From NCBI RefSeq assembly GCF_005503015.1, contig NZ_SCOL01000001.1:62001-126000 (forward strand): 64,000 bases of DNA, written 5' to 3'. Below the pieces are notes generated by a model that saw only the letters and a program-made list of their open reading frames with translations, did no database searches and was not told the DNA's origin. The stretch's first letter is position 1; each line of letters begins with the position of its first letter. The translations under genes and the position numbers were made by a program. Source of the stretch: Bacillus sp. E(2018) (GTDB taxonomy: Bacteria; Bacillota; Bacilli; Bacillales; Fictibacillaceae). This document shows positions 34,686 through 42,904 of the stretch, piece by piece.

Positions 34686-35257
34686 CGTGATACGTAAGGG
34701 TTGTTTTTTATCCAGAAGCGATAAGGATAATGAACGGCTTCTTCGGCATACTGAATACCTATACGAGGACCTGAAATAATTTGATTTGGTTCAATATTCA
34801 TTCCATCTTCAATTCGTATATCTTCCTCATTCATTTTCTTACCACTATCTGTTAATGTGAACCCCATCGCTTTACTCAGTTTACCAGGACCATTTGTAAG
34901 CTGAATCTCAGTCTTTGCTCTCACTCTTCTTTCCTTCATTATTTCTATTCCTTCAATGGGTTGAAGTGCCCTAATGAGAATAGCTTCAGGTTTATTAACG
35001 GGGCCAGAAACAATATTAAAGCAAACATGCATGCCATAAATAAAATAGGTGTAAACCCTGCCTGCTTCACTGAACATTACTTCTGTTCTAGCGGTTCTTC
35101 GATTGTTATAAGAATGAGCCGCTCGATCTTCAGGGCCAAGATAGGCTTCAGTTTCCACGATATAGCCAGAGGTTTTTCCGTCATCATCCAGATGTATTAA
35201 TTTCATACCTAAGAGTTCTTTTGCTAGAACTAAAGTTGGTAAATTCCATAAATTCAT
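34682..35257 (-). CDS. DNA-3-methyladenine glycosylase (AAG/MPG family)
   Basis: 191-aa base-excision repair enzyme removing alkylated purines. Motifs of the AAG fold: LAKELLGMKLIHLDD, VETEAYLGPEDRAAHSYNN, RTEVMFSEAGRVYTYFIYGMH, FNIVSGPVNKPEAILIRAL and the NGPGKLSKAMG block. The catalytic Glu is in VETEAY. ATG 35257 with GGGAGA 6-8 bases upstream is preferred over ATG 35284. Corresponds to B. subtilis YxlJ (Aag). Confidence 0.92.
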   Translation of the reverse strand: MNLWNLPTLVLAKELLGMKLIHLDDDGKTSGYIVETEAYLGPEDRAAHSYNNRRTARTEVMFSEAGRVYTYFIYGMHVCFNIVSGPVNKPEAILIRALQPIEGIEIMKERRVRAKTEIQLTNGPGKLSKAMGFTLTDSGKKMNEEDIRIEDGMNIEPNQIISGPRIGIQYAEEAVHYPYRFWIKNNPYVSR

Positions 35258-35424
35258 TTTTATCTCCCACGTTATGTATGACATTTCTTATTTATTAGTA
35301 CAATAACAACAGGCTCATGTAAAATTATGTTTCCTTTTGTCGAAGTTTTACAAACCCTAAAAAAGAGGAAATTTCTTAAGAATAAAGAATTTTTTATAAA
35401 GCAGATGAATAGGAGGCGTTTGAT

Positions 35425-35589
35425 ATGGACGGTTGGGTGAATGAAACAGGAATTTATGAAAATCTCTCCAAACGACGCTGGGAGTACTGGGAAGTAAGTC
35501 AACATGGAATTAAGACCATGGTTTCCTGGCTATGCTGGAATGCCCCTAATTCGGTTTATGAACAATGGAGTAAATCTGTCTTACACTAG
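35425..35589 (+). CDS. 54-aa tryptophan-rich small protein
   Basis: ATG 35425 follows AGGAGG by 8 bases. The protein (DGWVNETGIYENLSKRRWEY, WLCWNAPNSVYEQW) has six Trp in 54 residues and no signal peptide. A terminator follows. No family recognised, so the call rests on the site, stop and terminator. Confidence 0.6.
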   Translation: MDGWVNETGIYENLSKRRWEYWEVSQHGIKTMVSWLCWNAPNSVYEQWSKSVLH

Positions 35590-35598
35590 AACAAATTT

Positions 35599-35638
35599 CG
35601 TTCAAAGTTCCTTTACTATATAAGGGGACTTTTTTGTT
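35599..35638 (+). terminator. Intrinsic terminator
   Basis: AAAGTTCCTTT pairs with wobbles to AAGGGGACTTT, followed by TTTT. Confidence 0.8.
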
Positions 35639-35711
35639 TGGTTTTAAGCTTGAATCTTCTTTGATGTGGTTAGAATAAATAGCAATAACGATCTAAAGGA
35701 GAAGATTTCAC

Positions 35712-35900
35712 ATGGATTTCCATAAAGGACAACTTCGAAGAGCGGTTGAAGGACGTAAACAGCGACTCATTCAGCATCTTATCCATAGAGGGATATATGG
35801 GTATGAAGATCATAGATATTTAACGGATTTTACTTTAAGTGAACTAGAATTAGAATGGAAGAATACTCAATTTATTGACGAAGAAAATCACATAAGTTAA
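35712..35900 (+). CDS. Fur-regulated basic protein A (FbpA)-like small protein
   Basis: 62 aa. LRRAVEGRKQRLIQHLIHRGIYG followed by LTDFTLSELELEWK (first stretch split as LRRAVEGRKQRL and IQHLIHRGIYG) matches the pattern of the FbpA family. B. subtilis FbpA assists the iron-sparing response. AAAGGAGAAG precedes ATG 35712. I do not see a convincing Fur box upstream, so regulation by Fur is unconfirmed. Confidence 0.65.
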   Translation: MDFHKGQLRRAVEGRKQRLIQHLIHRGIYGYEDHRYLTDFTLSELELEWKNTQFIDEENHIS

Positions 35901-36020
35901 ATCTTTGGAATAGTAAAAAAATAATAAGTCTCCTTAACTATTTTCTGATATAATATACCTATAAAATAGGAAAAATGTCTCGTGTGGTTCATATGTTGTG
36001 CAATCGCAAAAACATACTGC

Positions 36021-36131
36021 CATAAATCGTTTGATAAAGGCAAACTCATTGAAAAGTGAGGACGCAAAGCTATAGGGGCTTCATTTATATATGCCAGCCA
36101 GCTACCTTACGAAATTATCCTTCGATTTATG
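36021..36131 (+). ncRNA. c-di-GMP-I riboswitch (GEMM)
   Basis: P1 is CATAAATCG (36021-36029) with CGATTTATG (36123-36131). Inside are the class-I signatures AAAGGCAAACTCATT, the GAAA-type tetraloop, GTGAGGACGCAAAGCTATAGG and CCAGCCAGCTACC. An extended -10 (TGATATAAT, 35946-35954) precedes it. No strong terminator follows, so control is probably at translation or by an alternative fold near AGGGGGGAT (36141-36149). Confidence 0.92.
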
Positions 36132-36153
36132 AAAAGATTTAGGGGGGATATTA

Positions 36154-36339
36154 TTGGACCGGCACTTATTATTTTTTTCATGGTCAGCGATTGGGTTTTA
36201 TTTTGTAACGATTTTTTTTATCGCGCTTTTATTGTTTTTCACTGGAACCAAGGTTAAGAAAGATAACAGAATTATAGATGTTATTACTAATATTCTCATC
36301 ATTTTAGGTGCAATCGCCTGGGTCTTCATTACAAGTTAA
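36154..36339 (+). CDS. 61-aa two-helix membrane protein under a c-di-GMP riboswitch
   Basis: TTG 36154 follows AGGGGGGAT by about 5 bases. Two hydrophobic helices (SWSAIGFYFVTIFFIALLLF and VITNILIILGAIAWVFIT) flank a basic turn (GTKVKKDNR). No family recognised. It is the only gene directly downstream of the riboswitch, so it is a c-di-GMP effector candidate for surface or motility behaviour. Confidence 0.75.
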   Translation: MDRHLLFFSWSAIGFYFVTIFFIALLLFFTGTKVKKDNRIIDVITNILIILGAIAWVFITS

Positions 36340-36431
36340 ATAGTAAATTTTAAAATTTCCAATTTTTTATTAAGGATAATCTTAGAACCCCCACGTTATA
36401 ATGGATGCATACACGAGAGGGGGATTAACAA

Positions 36432-36620
36432 TTGAATACGAATGTGGAAGTAAACCTTACAGATGAAGAGAAAGAATTATTAATTGAAGCATTGTTAAGT
36501 CAAGGCTATGCATATGAAGTTGTTGATTCTGAGCTAAAGGATTTAGAATACGAGCTCAAGCCAGGCTTTGAATCAAAAGTAAGAAGGTTGAACGGTCTCT
36601 TAAAAAAATTACATAAATAA
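36432..36620 (+). CDS. Small soluble protein, unknown function
   Basis: 62 aa, acidic helical (NLTDEEKELLIEALLSQGYA, SKVRRLNGLLKKLHK). TTG 36432 follows AGGGGG by about 8 bases, with a strong terminator after it. No family recognised. Confidence 0.68.
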   Translation: MNTNVEVNLTDEEKELLIEALLSQGYAYEVVDSELKDLEYELKPGFESKVRRLNGLLKKLHK

Positions 36621-36625
36621 AAAAT

Positions 36626-36666
36626 AAAGCAAAAGGCCCTTTTTCAGGGGTCTTTTGCTTTTTACG
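36626..36666 (+). terminator. Intrinsic terminator
   Basis: AAAGCAAAAGGCCC (36626-36639) pairs with GGGGTCTTTTGCTTT (36647-36661), with one wobble, then TTT. It may also serve the convergent 70-aa gene. Confidence 0.9.
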
Positions 36667-36673
36667 TTAAGTA

Positions 36674-36886
36674 TCAAGTATCTAATAATCCTTTTCTTCT
36701 TGCTTCCATACGCCATTCGGCTTCTTTAACTAACCTTCTAGGTAACTTGCCTCTATTTTTTAAAAATGACCAGTACGTTAGATATTGCTTTGGTCTGGAA
36801 ACCGGTGAAACATTTCTAGCATACTCCCACCATGAAATTTCGTTTGCTTCTAAGCGTATTAAGAAAAGATCGTCGCCTTTTACCAT
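36674..36886 (-). CDS. Small basic protein, unknown function
   Basis: 70 aa (VKGDDLFLIRLEANEISWWE, then RPKQYLTYWSFLKNRGKLPR). ATG 36886 follows CAGGAGTGAG by about 4-8 bases; in-frame ATGs further up lack a site. Basic and aromatic-rich, with no family recognised. Confidence 0.65.
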   Translation of the reverse strand: MVKGDDLFLIRLEANEISWWEYARNVSPVSRPKQYLTYWSFLKNRGKLPRRLVKEAEWRMEARRKGLLDT

Positions 36887-37077
36887 AAAACTCACTCCTG
36901 TCTTGCCTTTCATTACCAATAGTATTGACTCATTTCAATAAAATAACCGAAAAAAATCATGGCACTTTATTTTATGCAAACGGTTATATAACGCTTAGGA
37001 CAAAAAGTAATTTTTTATTTTGGCAGGAAATAAGTTATGAAGCTTGAATCTTTAAGTTACTAAAGGAAGGTCGTGCT

Positions 37078-37362
37078 ATGAAAAGGGGGGTGGTCCTATT
37101 GGAGCAAGTACTCATGTTTTCAACACTATTAGCTCCTTTGGTGACAGCTATGATGGAGCTCTTAAAACGTACATTCCCGATTCCGAAAAAATATATACCC
37201 ATTATTAGTTTTTTTGTGGGATTGATTATCGGATTGTTAGCTGCACCCGTTACTGATATGAATGTTCAACTGAGGTTATGGTCTGGAGGAATAGCGGGGT
37301 TAGCCGCAACTGGATTGTATGAGATCGGCAAGAAAAGTAGAAAATATAAAAAAGCAAGTTAG
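37078..37362 (+). CDS. Holin-like membrane protein (A118/Hol118-like) with two possible starts
   Basis: 94 aa from ATG 37078, or 87 aa from TTG 37099. Two or three short hydrophobic segments (MFSTLLAPLVTAMMELL, YIPIISFFVGLIIGLLAAPV, GGIAGLAATGLYEIG) and a basic tail fit small phage-type holins. Each start has its own site: AAGGAAGG 7 bases before ATG, and GGGGGGTGG just before TTG. The longer form adds Lys-Arg at the N-terminus, the arrangement used for holin/antiholin pairs in some phages. No endolysin or phage genes adjoin it. Confidence 0.65.
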   Translation: MKRGVVLLEQVLMFSTLLAPLVTAMMELLKRTFPIPKKYIPIISFFVGLIIGLLAAPVTDMNVQLRLWSGGIAGLAATGLYEIGKKSRKYKKAS

Positions 37363-37478
37363 AGAGTTTATTCTGCTCATTTATGAAACCATTTTCAATG
37401 ATTTTTTAAAAAGGGTTTAGAAATCTGAAATCAGTGAATAGATTATAGTAAGAAAACAATGTCAGGCGGTGAAATGTC

Positions 37479-38018
37479 ATGAAAGCTTTTCTAGCACTAT
37501 GTTTGGCTGTTATGCTATCATTCATCATTGTCCCTAACATTCCTGAGAACGTTCAAGAGAAGTCCGGTGCCTCGGACAAGATTATCACTCAGCCAGTAAC
37601 GGCTGAAGAAACGAAAGAAAAACAAACTGCCCCGGTATTTACGGAGGATATCGCGAAGAAACAGGCGAATCTCTTTATCGAAGCACTAAAGCAAGAAACG
37701 GATGAAAACTATAGGGTTCTAAATTATTCTAATAAAGAAGAATATATGACATACTTAACGAATTTTGTGTCTAAAGATCTAGCTGCTTATTATACGGATG
37801 GTTTGTTTGAGGAACGAGAAAGTTCTCTATACATTATTCCTACTGAGCTTCCACCATGGCTAGAAGAAAGTGAACCTGTAATAATTAAACAGCTTTCAGA
37901 GCATTCTTATAGAGTTCATCAAAAAAATGAGTCGGATCTATATGGCTCATATGAAATTACTTTAGGATATGAGTACCTGAACGGAAAATGGATGATTACA
38001 TTTGCATCGGTAGATTAA
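37479..38018 (+). CDS. Secreted protein, unknown function
   Basis: 179 aa with a signal peptide (KAFLALCLAVMLSFIIV). A short polar linker and a C-terminal domain follow (KKQANLFIEALKQETDENYR to GKWMITFASVD). That domain's helix-then-strand pattern recalls NTF2-like folds, but no firm family match is possible by eye. ATG 37479 with AGGCGGTG upstream. Own terminator. Confidence 0.72.
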   Translation: MKAFLALCLAVMLSFIIVPNIPENVQEKSGASDKIITQPVTAEETKEKQTAPVFTEDIAKKQANLFIEALKQETDENYRVLNYSNKEEYMTYLTNFVSKDLAAYYTDGLFEERESSLYIIPTELPPWLEESEPVIIKQLSEHSYRVHQKNESDLYGSYEITLGYEYLNGKWMITFASVD

Positions 38019-38047
38019 ACATGGGTTTTACCACCCATGTTTTTTTA
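38018..38047 (+). terminator. Intrinsic terminator
   Basis: AACATGGGT (38018-38026) pairs with ACCCATGTT (38033-38041), then TTTTT. Confidence 0.88.
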
Positions 38048-38201
38048 CGATTAGATTGAATAAACTAGGAATGTTACATAATAGAAAGAGTAAGTTGATA
38101 GCTCTCGAGCAGTGTTCGTTTAGAGAGTAGCAAATAAAACAAATGGACTTTAAATGGTGTGAACTTTACAATAAAGGAAACAGTCGAGATGGAGTAGTGT
38201 G

Positions 38202-38681
38202 ATGGATATAATTACGTTTAAAGATTTTTATAACAACACTGTACAATTGTCGTTTTCAGACCACCCCTTTTCGGATACGCCTAAACACGTGTGGTGTTTG
38301 TGTAAATTTAAAGATCAATGGTTGCTGACTGAGCATCCGAGACGTGGAATAGAGTTTCCTGGTGGGAAAGTAGAACCAGGAGAAACCGCAGACGAAGCAG
38401 CCGTTCGGGAAGTTTTTGAAGAAACGGGTGGAAGAGTATCAGATCTGAAATATATTGGTCAGTACTTTGTCGATGGAAAAGGTGGAAAGATCATTAAAAA
38501 TATTTATGTAGCGACTGTGGATAAGATTCTTTTAAAACATCGTTATTTTGAAACGAATGGACCTGTGTTAATGAGTGAGTTGCCTGAAGATGTTTCCACG
38601 GATAAGGCGTTCAGCTTTATGATGAAAGACCAGGTGCTGAAGGAGAGTATGAAGTACGCTCTTCTGCATTCCCTGGCCTAA
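38202..38681 (+). CDS. ytkD: Nudix nucleoside triphosphatase YtkD
   Basis: 159-aa Nudix hydrolase. B. subtilis YtkD sanitises 8-oxo-(d)GTP and related nucleotides. The Nudix box GGKVEPGETADEAAVREVFE continuing ETGG is complete, with all catalytic glutamates. ATG 38202 is preferred; a GTG one codon earlier is possible. It is convergent with ytlD, matching the B. subtilis ytkD-ytlD arrangement. Confidence 0.9.
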   Translation: MDIITFKDFYNNTVQLSFSDHPFSDTPKHVWCLCKFKDQWLLTEHPRRGIEFPGGKVEPGETADEAAVREVFEETGGRVSDLKYIGQYFVDGKGGKIIKNIYVATVDKILLKHRYFETNGPVLMSELPEDVSTDKAFSFMMKDQVLKESMKYALLHSLA

Positions 38682-38690
38682 AATAAAAGA

Positions 38691-39488
38691 TCATATACGG
38701 TGCTTAATAAGTTTTCGTTCAAGCCATTCGACCCCTTGATACATGACGGTAGCCATGATGGCAATAATCAACAGGCTCATCAGCACGAGTGTGAAGTTAA
38801 AGACTTGGAATCCATAGATAATCATGTACCCTAAGCCTTGCTTTGAAACAAGGAACTCGCCTACGATGACACCTACCCATGATAACCCCACATTTACTTT
38901 TAAAGAAGATATGATATTCGGAAAACAGGCTGGAAGGATAACCTCCTTAAAGCACTGTTTTTTATTTCCTCCAAAAGATCGAACTACCTTAATATAGTTG
39001 GCATCCACATTTTGAAATGCTGTATATACGACGAGGGTCGTAATAATGATCGAGATTAAGATTCCCATAGCAATGATCGAACCAAAGTTTGGGCCAATCG
39101 CAACAATTAATATAGGTCCTAACGCCACTTTCGGCATCGCGTTTAACACAACTAGATATGGATCAAGCACTTTAGATAAAAATGGTGACCACCAAAGAAG
39201 AGCGGCAAGTAAAGTCCCTAGCAGTGTACCTAATATGAACCCTAGTATAGTCTCACCTAGAGTGAAAATAACGTGGATATAAAGTGAGCCATCACCAATC
39301 TTTTCAATAAAAAGAGATCCGATTTTCGTTGGTGAACTAAATAGTAATGGATTGATCCAACCTCGTAAAGATGAGATTTCCCATAGCAAGAAAAAGCTGA
39401 TAAAGATAAAAAGCTGAACAAGGCGGATGTTTCGATTCTCTTTTTTTAACGATTCTAGATATTCTTGGTGTACTCTACTCTTTATCAT
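38691..39488 (-). CDS. ytlD: ABC transporter permease YtlD (SsuC/TauC-like)
   Basis: 265 aa, six helices. The EAA-type loop is in [20 protein letters not shown], then [20 protein letters not shown]. It belongs to the sulfonate/nitrate/taurine-type importer class. ATG 39488 lies inside the end of the ATPase gene (14-base overlap); an upstream in-frame ATG (39563) would overlap more and lacks a site. Substrate unknown. Confidence 0.87.
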   Translation of the reverse strand: MIKSRVHQEYLESLKKENRNIRLVQLFIFISFFLLWEISSLRGWINPLLFSSPTKIGSLFIEKIGDGSLYIHVIFTLGETILGFILGTLLGTLLAALLWWSPFLSKVLDPYLVVLNAMPKVALGPILIVAIGPNFGSIIAMGILISIIITTLVVYTAFQNVDANYIKVVRSFGGNKKQCFKEVILPACFPNIISSLKVNVGLSWVGVIVGEFLVSKQGLGYMIIYGFQVFNFTLVLMSLLIIAIMATVMYQGVEWLERKLIKHRI

Positions 39489-40254
39489 TTTGTTCAATGT
39501 GCTCCAACTCCTCCCATATTTGCTGAAAGGCTGCAGAAAAGTCTGGATGCTGACGAGCTTCAAAGGGAGGGAGAGTCCTTAATGTTTCAGGCATCTTAAA
39601 TGTTCTGAAAATACGTCCAGGATTAGTTGATAACAAGATAACCGTATCACTCATCGCGATGGCCTCACCGATATCATGAGTTACTAAGATAGCTGTTTTT
39701 CCATGTTCTCTTAGAGTTGAGGATACGAGATCTTCAAGCTTTAACTTTGTTTGATAATCGAGTGCTGAGAAGGGTTCATCGAGTAAAAGAATCTTAGGCT
39801 GTGTGGCGAGTGTTCGAACGAGTGCGACTCTCTGTCTCATTCCTCCAGACAGCTCGGAAGGATATTTGGTTAATGTATGATCTAATCCGATCTCTTTGAG
39901 AAGTTTCACTGCTGCTTGAACGTTCTCCAACGAATGTTGATTTCTTAGTTTCAAGCCAAGCGTTATGTTATCTTGAATCGTTTTCCATGGAAACAAATAA
40001 TCTTGCTGAAGCATGTAACCGATTTTTGGATGCGGAGAAGTAACTGGTTGGTTATTCACCGTTACCGACCCGACCGTTGGAGTGAGTAGACCTGCGATCA
40101 TAGATAAAAGTGTAGATTTACCACACCCGCTTGGTCCTAGCAAGGATATAAACTCGCCTTCTTGTACAGAAAGCGAAATATCTTCTAAGGCCGTTGTGGC
40201 AGACGTTTTTGAAAAGTAAGTTTGCCCGACAGATTTTAGTTGTAATAAAGCCAC
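39475..40254 (-). CDS. ytlC: ABC transporter ATP-binding protein YtlC
   Basis: 259 aa. Walker [13 protein letters not shown]-loop [13 protein letters not shown], signature [13 protein letters not shown], Walker [13 protein letters not shown] and switch LVTHDIGEA are intact, typical of the SsuB/TauB class. GTG 40254 is used because AGGAGGG is 6 bases upstream; the open frame extends to 40326 without a site. A hairpin separates it from the receptor gene. Confidence 0.88.
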   Translation of the reverse strand: MALLQLKSVGQTYFSKTSATTALEDISLSVQEGEFISLLGPSGCGKSTLLSMIAGLLTPTVGSVTVNNQPVTSPHPKIGYMLQQDYLFPWKTIQDNITLGLKLRNQHSLENVQAAVKLLKEIGLDHTLTKYPSELSGGMRQRVALVRTLATQPKILLLDEPFSALDYQTKLKLEDLVSSTLREHGKTAILVTHDIGEAIAMSDTVILLSTNPGRIFRTFKMPETLRTLPPFEARQHPDFSAAFQQIWEELEHIEQNDKE

Positions 40255-40303
40255 GACGATCCCTCCTGATTTCTTATTCGAGCCTTCCACAAACCAATTG
40301 TGA

Positions 40304-40334
40304 AGCTTCTCGTGTAAACGTGACACAAGAAGCT
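40304..40334 (-). other. Hairpin between ytlA and ytlC
   Basis: AGCTTCTCGTGT (40304-40315) and ACACAAGAAGCT (40323-40334) pair with one wobble around a 7-base loop; no T-run. Likely stabilises the receptor mRNA or limits read-through. Confidence 0.65.
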
Positions 40335-40365
40335 CACTTCATAGCATACAGAGGCATATGATCCT

Positions 40366-41370
40366 TTATTTGATAGCTTTCTTTGCTATTGAAGTATCTA
40401 CAAGAATGTTATAATCCACTTTTTTGGGAAGTTCGCCCGCTTCGTCCATAATGGTTTGTAAGTTGTTCCATTCTTCTTCATCTAATATTGGATTTAGAGC
40501 GAAACTGTGTTGACTTTTATATCGATCAACGACGGTTTCAATAAGTTCTACAGGGGTATCTTCAAAATAAGGTGCGATCACGTTTGCGATCTCTTTTGCC
40601 GAGTGGTTCTCTACCCATAACTGTGCTTTGTATAAGCCTTTTGTAAATTTCTCTAAAGTTTCTTTATCTTCTTTTATATAGCTTTGTTTTGCCATGAATG
40701 TTGTATAAGGAATCTTTCCGGACTCGGCACCGAACGAAGCAACAATGTGACCGATTCCTTCTTGCTCAAATAAACTTGCTTGTGGTTCAAATAATTGAAC
40801 GTAATCTCCTGTGCCAGATGCAAAGGCATTTGCAATGTTAGCAAAATCAATATTTTGGATCATAGTAAGATCTTTCTTAGGGTCGATTCCGTGTTTCTTA
40901 ATACCAAACTCACCTGCCATCTGTGGCATGCCGCCTTTACGCTGGCCTAAGAAAGTACTGCCTTTCAGCTGATCCCATGAAAAAAATTCTGGTTTTTTTC
41001 TTGCAACTAAAAAAGTACCATCTGTCTGTGTGAGCTGTGCAAAGTTAATAACAGGATCCGTTGATTCTTGTGCATGTACATAGATCGTTGTTTCAGAGCC
41101 AACGAGTGCTATGTCTGCTCCATCAGACAATAAAGCTGTCATCGTTTTATCGCCGCCCCATGTAGTGGTCAGCTCGACATCTAAACCTTCCTCTTTAAAA
41201 AAACCCTTTTCTATGGCAACGTATTGTGGAGCATAAAAAATGGATCGTGTTACCTCAGCAATTCTAACTTTTTCTTTTTTGGGGCTAGAGGTATTGCAAC
41301 CTGCCAACAGCATGGAGAAAGCTAGTAAACAAGTGAAAAGTATCATTAGTTTTCTTTTTAAATATTTCAT
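40366..41370 (-). CDS. ytlA: ABC transporter substrate-binding lipoprotein YtlA (NMT1/SsuA-like)
   Basis: 334-aa receptor. Lipoprotein signal with lipobox LAGC. NMT1-type core: FYAPQYVAIEKGFFKEEGLD, LLSDGADIALVGSE and ANAFASGTGDYVQLFEPQAS. ATG 41370 follows AGGAGG by 7 bases; the frame is open a further 59 codons but this is not used. Sulfonates, nitrate or pyrimidine precursors are possible ligands; none is shown. Divergent from ytmA. Confidence 0.88.
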   Translation of the reverse strand: MKYLKRKLMILFTCLLAFSMLLAGCNTSSPKKEKVRIAEVTRSIFYAPQYVAIEKGFFKEEGLDVELTTTWGGDKTMTALLSDGADIALVGSETTIYVHAQESTDPVINFAQLTQTDGTFLVARKKPEFFSWDQLKGSTFLGQRKGGMPQMAGEFGIKKHGIDPKKDLTMIQNIDFANIANAFASGTGDYVQLFEPQASLFEQEGIGHIVASFGAESGKIPYTTFMAKQSYIKEDKETLEKFTKGLYKAQLWVENHSAKEIANVIAPYFEDTPVELIETVVDRYKSQHSFALNPILDEEEWNNLQTIMDEAGELPKKVDYNILVDTSIAKKAIK

Positions 41371-41473
41371 GTTAGATCCTCCTGCACATAGGGATGAAGT
41401 CATGACTTTTATGTAATAATGTATGTGATTGGTGCAAATGTGTGTTTGCCCACAAAAATAAAGGAGTGTAGGA

Positions 41474-42274
41474 ATGAAAAAAGCAAAAATGATAGAGTGG
41501 CAGCGATTTCCTTCTCCACATCCTACCATTCGCTTGTATGTAGTCACGTATTTAAATGATGGATTAAAAATAAAAGGACTAGCAGCCTTACCGGAAGGAA
41601 AAGGACCTTTTCCTGGCTTTCTTTATCTTAGAGGCGGAATCAAGTCCGTTGGAATGGTTAGAATTGCTAGGATCATACAGTTTGCTTCACAAGGTTTTGT
41701 TGTGATGGCTCCCTATTATCGAGGAAATCAAGGGGGAGAAGGCAACGAAGATTTTGCTGGAGAAGATCGTACTGATGCTTTTGCCGCTTTTGAGGTATTA
41801 AAGCAGTTTCCGAAAGTTGATCCAGAGGACATTCATGTGTTTGGCTTTTCACGAGGCGGTCCTATGGCCTTATTTACAGCTATGAAATTTCCTGAAATTC
41901 GGTCTGTCGTAACATGGGGCGGAGTGACTGACATGGCGATCACTTATGACGAGAGAGAAGATCTGCGGAGGATGATGAAGAGAGTGATCGGAGGGACTCC
42001 AGATAAATATCCAGAAGAATTTGAATGGAGATCGCCACTTAACTATTGTGAGAAATTAGACACACCATTACTTTGCATTCACGGCATGAAGGATGAAAAT
42101 GTGAGTGTTGAGCATACACTTAAGATTGAAAAAAGATTAAAAGAGCTCGGAAAGCCTTGTGAAACATGGATCTATCCGGAGTATACACATTATTTTCCTC
42201 CAAAAGAGAACCGAAAGATTACATATGCTTTGTGTGAATGGATGAAAGGACATGGAAAAGGAGCTAAAGTATAA
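41474..42274 (+). CDS. ytmA: Alpha/beta-hydrolase peptidase-like protein YtmA
   Basis: 266-aa S9-like serine hydrolase. The nucleophile elbow FGFSRGG, an oxyanion-type stretch YLRGGIKS, acidic residue region CIHGMKDENV and catalytic His in EYTHYFPP are visible. No signal peptide. AAAGGAGTG precedes ATG 41474. Substrate unknown. Position beside ytlA matches B. subtilis. Confidence 0.87.
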   Translation: MKKAKMIEWQRFPSPHPTIRLYVVTYLNDGLKIKGLAALPEGKGPFPGFLYLRGGIKSVGMVRIARIIQFASQGFVVMAPYYRGNQGGEGNEDFAGEDRTDAFAAFEVLKQFPKVDPEDIHVFGFSRGGPMALFTAMKFPEIRSVVTWGGVTDMAITYDEREDLRRMMKRVIGGTPDKYPEEFEWRSPLNYCEKLDTPLLCIHGMKDENVSVEHTLKIEKRLKELGKPCETWIYPEYTHYFPPKENRKITYALCEWMKGHGKGAKV

Positions 42275-42290
42275 TTTTAGCTCCTTCTAC
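42258..42290. terminator. Terminator overlapping the end of ytmA
   Basis: AAGGAGCTAAA (42258-42268) and TTTAGCTCCTT (42276-42286) form a perfect stem around the ytmA stop codon, between two convergent genes. The T-run is weak. Confidence 0.7.
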
Positions 42291-42904
42291 TCATTTGTTT
42301 TAACACCCAGCATATTAGCTAGCTGTGATAGAAAGATATCGATTTGTTGATCATAATCGATATCTTTTTTATTTACGAATACAGTTGAAATATGAATGCC
42401 ATCGTTAAAGGTGATGTAGTATCTCGCGATTGTTTCTAAGGGATATTTAGGATTAAACTCTCCACGTTGTACTCCTTGCTCAAACAACCAGACAAATTGA
42501 TCTATCGCAAATTGGTAACGTTTCTTAAAGTAAGCACTTTTTTCTGGTATTCTCCGATTGATTAAGAAAAATTCTATTTGTACAGCTGTAAAAGGATCTG
42601 TGGTATCTTCGATCGTTTTAAAGCTATCAAATTCATTCGTGATCGATTTCCATATGGAAGGATTATCAGCTAATTCTTGGATTCCATTGTGAAAAGACTC
42701 GTGCATAGACTCTAATAAAGATTCAAACAGATCTTCTTTACTGGAAAAATAAGAATATACGCCGCCTCTACTTAAATCAACAGCGTTAATAACGTCTTGC
42801 ATAACAAAAGCCTCGTAACCTTTTATTGCAAAGATTTCTTTTGCTGCATCCAGGATACTGCGTCTACGTTGCTCTTTGTGGCTCTCTGTTACTTTGGGTG
42901 ACAT
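42287..42904 (-). CDS. TetR-family repressor
   Basis: 205 aa. N-terminal helix-turn-helix (RRRSILDAAKEIFAIKGYEA, DLSRGGVYSYFSSKEDLFES) and a variable ligand domain. ATG 42904 lies within the end of the MFS gene (41-base overlap), with GGAAGGG about 12 bases upstream, so the two are co-translated. Two matching palindromes before the operon are the probable operators, so it likely represses itself and the exporter until an inducer binds. Confidence 0.87.
   Translation of the reverse strand: MSPKVTESHKEQRRRSILDAAKEIFAIKGYEAFVMQDVINAVDLSRGGVYSYFSSKEDLFESLLESMHESFHNGIQELADNPSIWKSITNEFDSFKTIEDTTDPFTAVQIEFFLINRRIPEKSAYFKKRYQFAIDQFVWLFEQGVQRGEFNPKYPLETIARYYITFNDGIHISTVFVNKKDIDYDQQIDIFLSQLANMLGVKTNE

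Noticed and set aside
37078..37362. Prophage remnant around the holin-like gene
   Set aside because: No integrase, structural, endolysin gene or attachment repeat is visible nearby.
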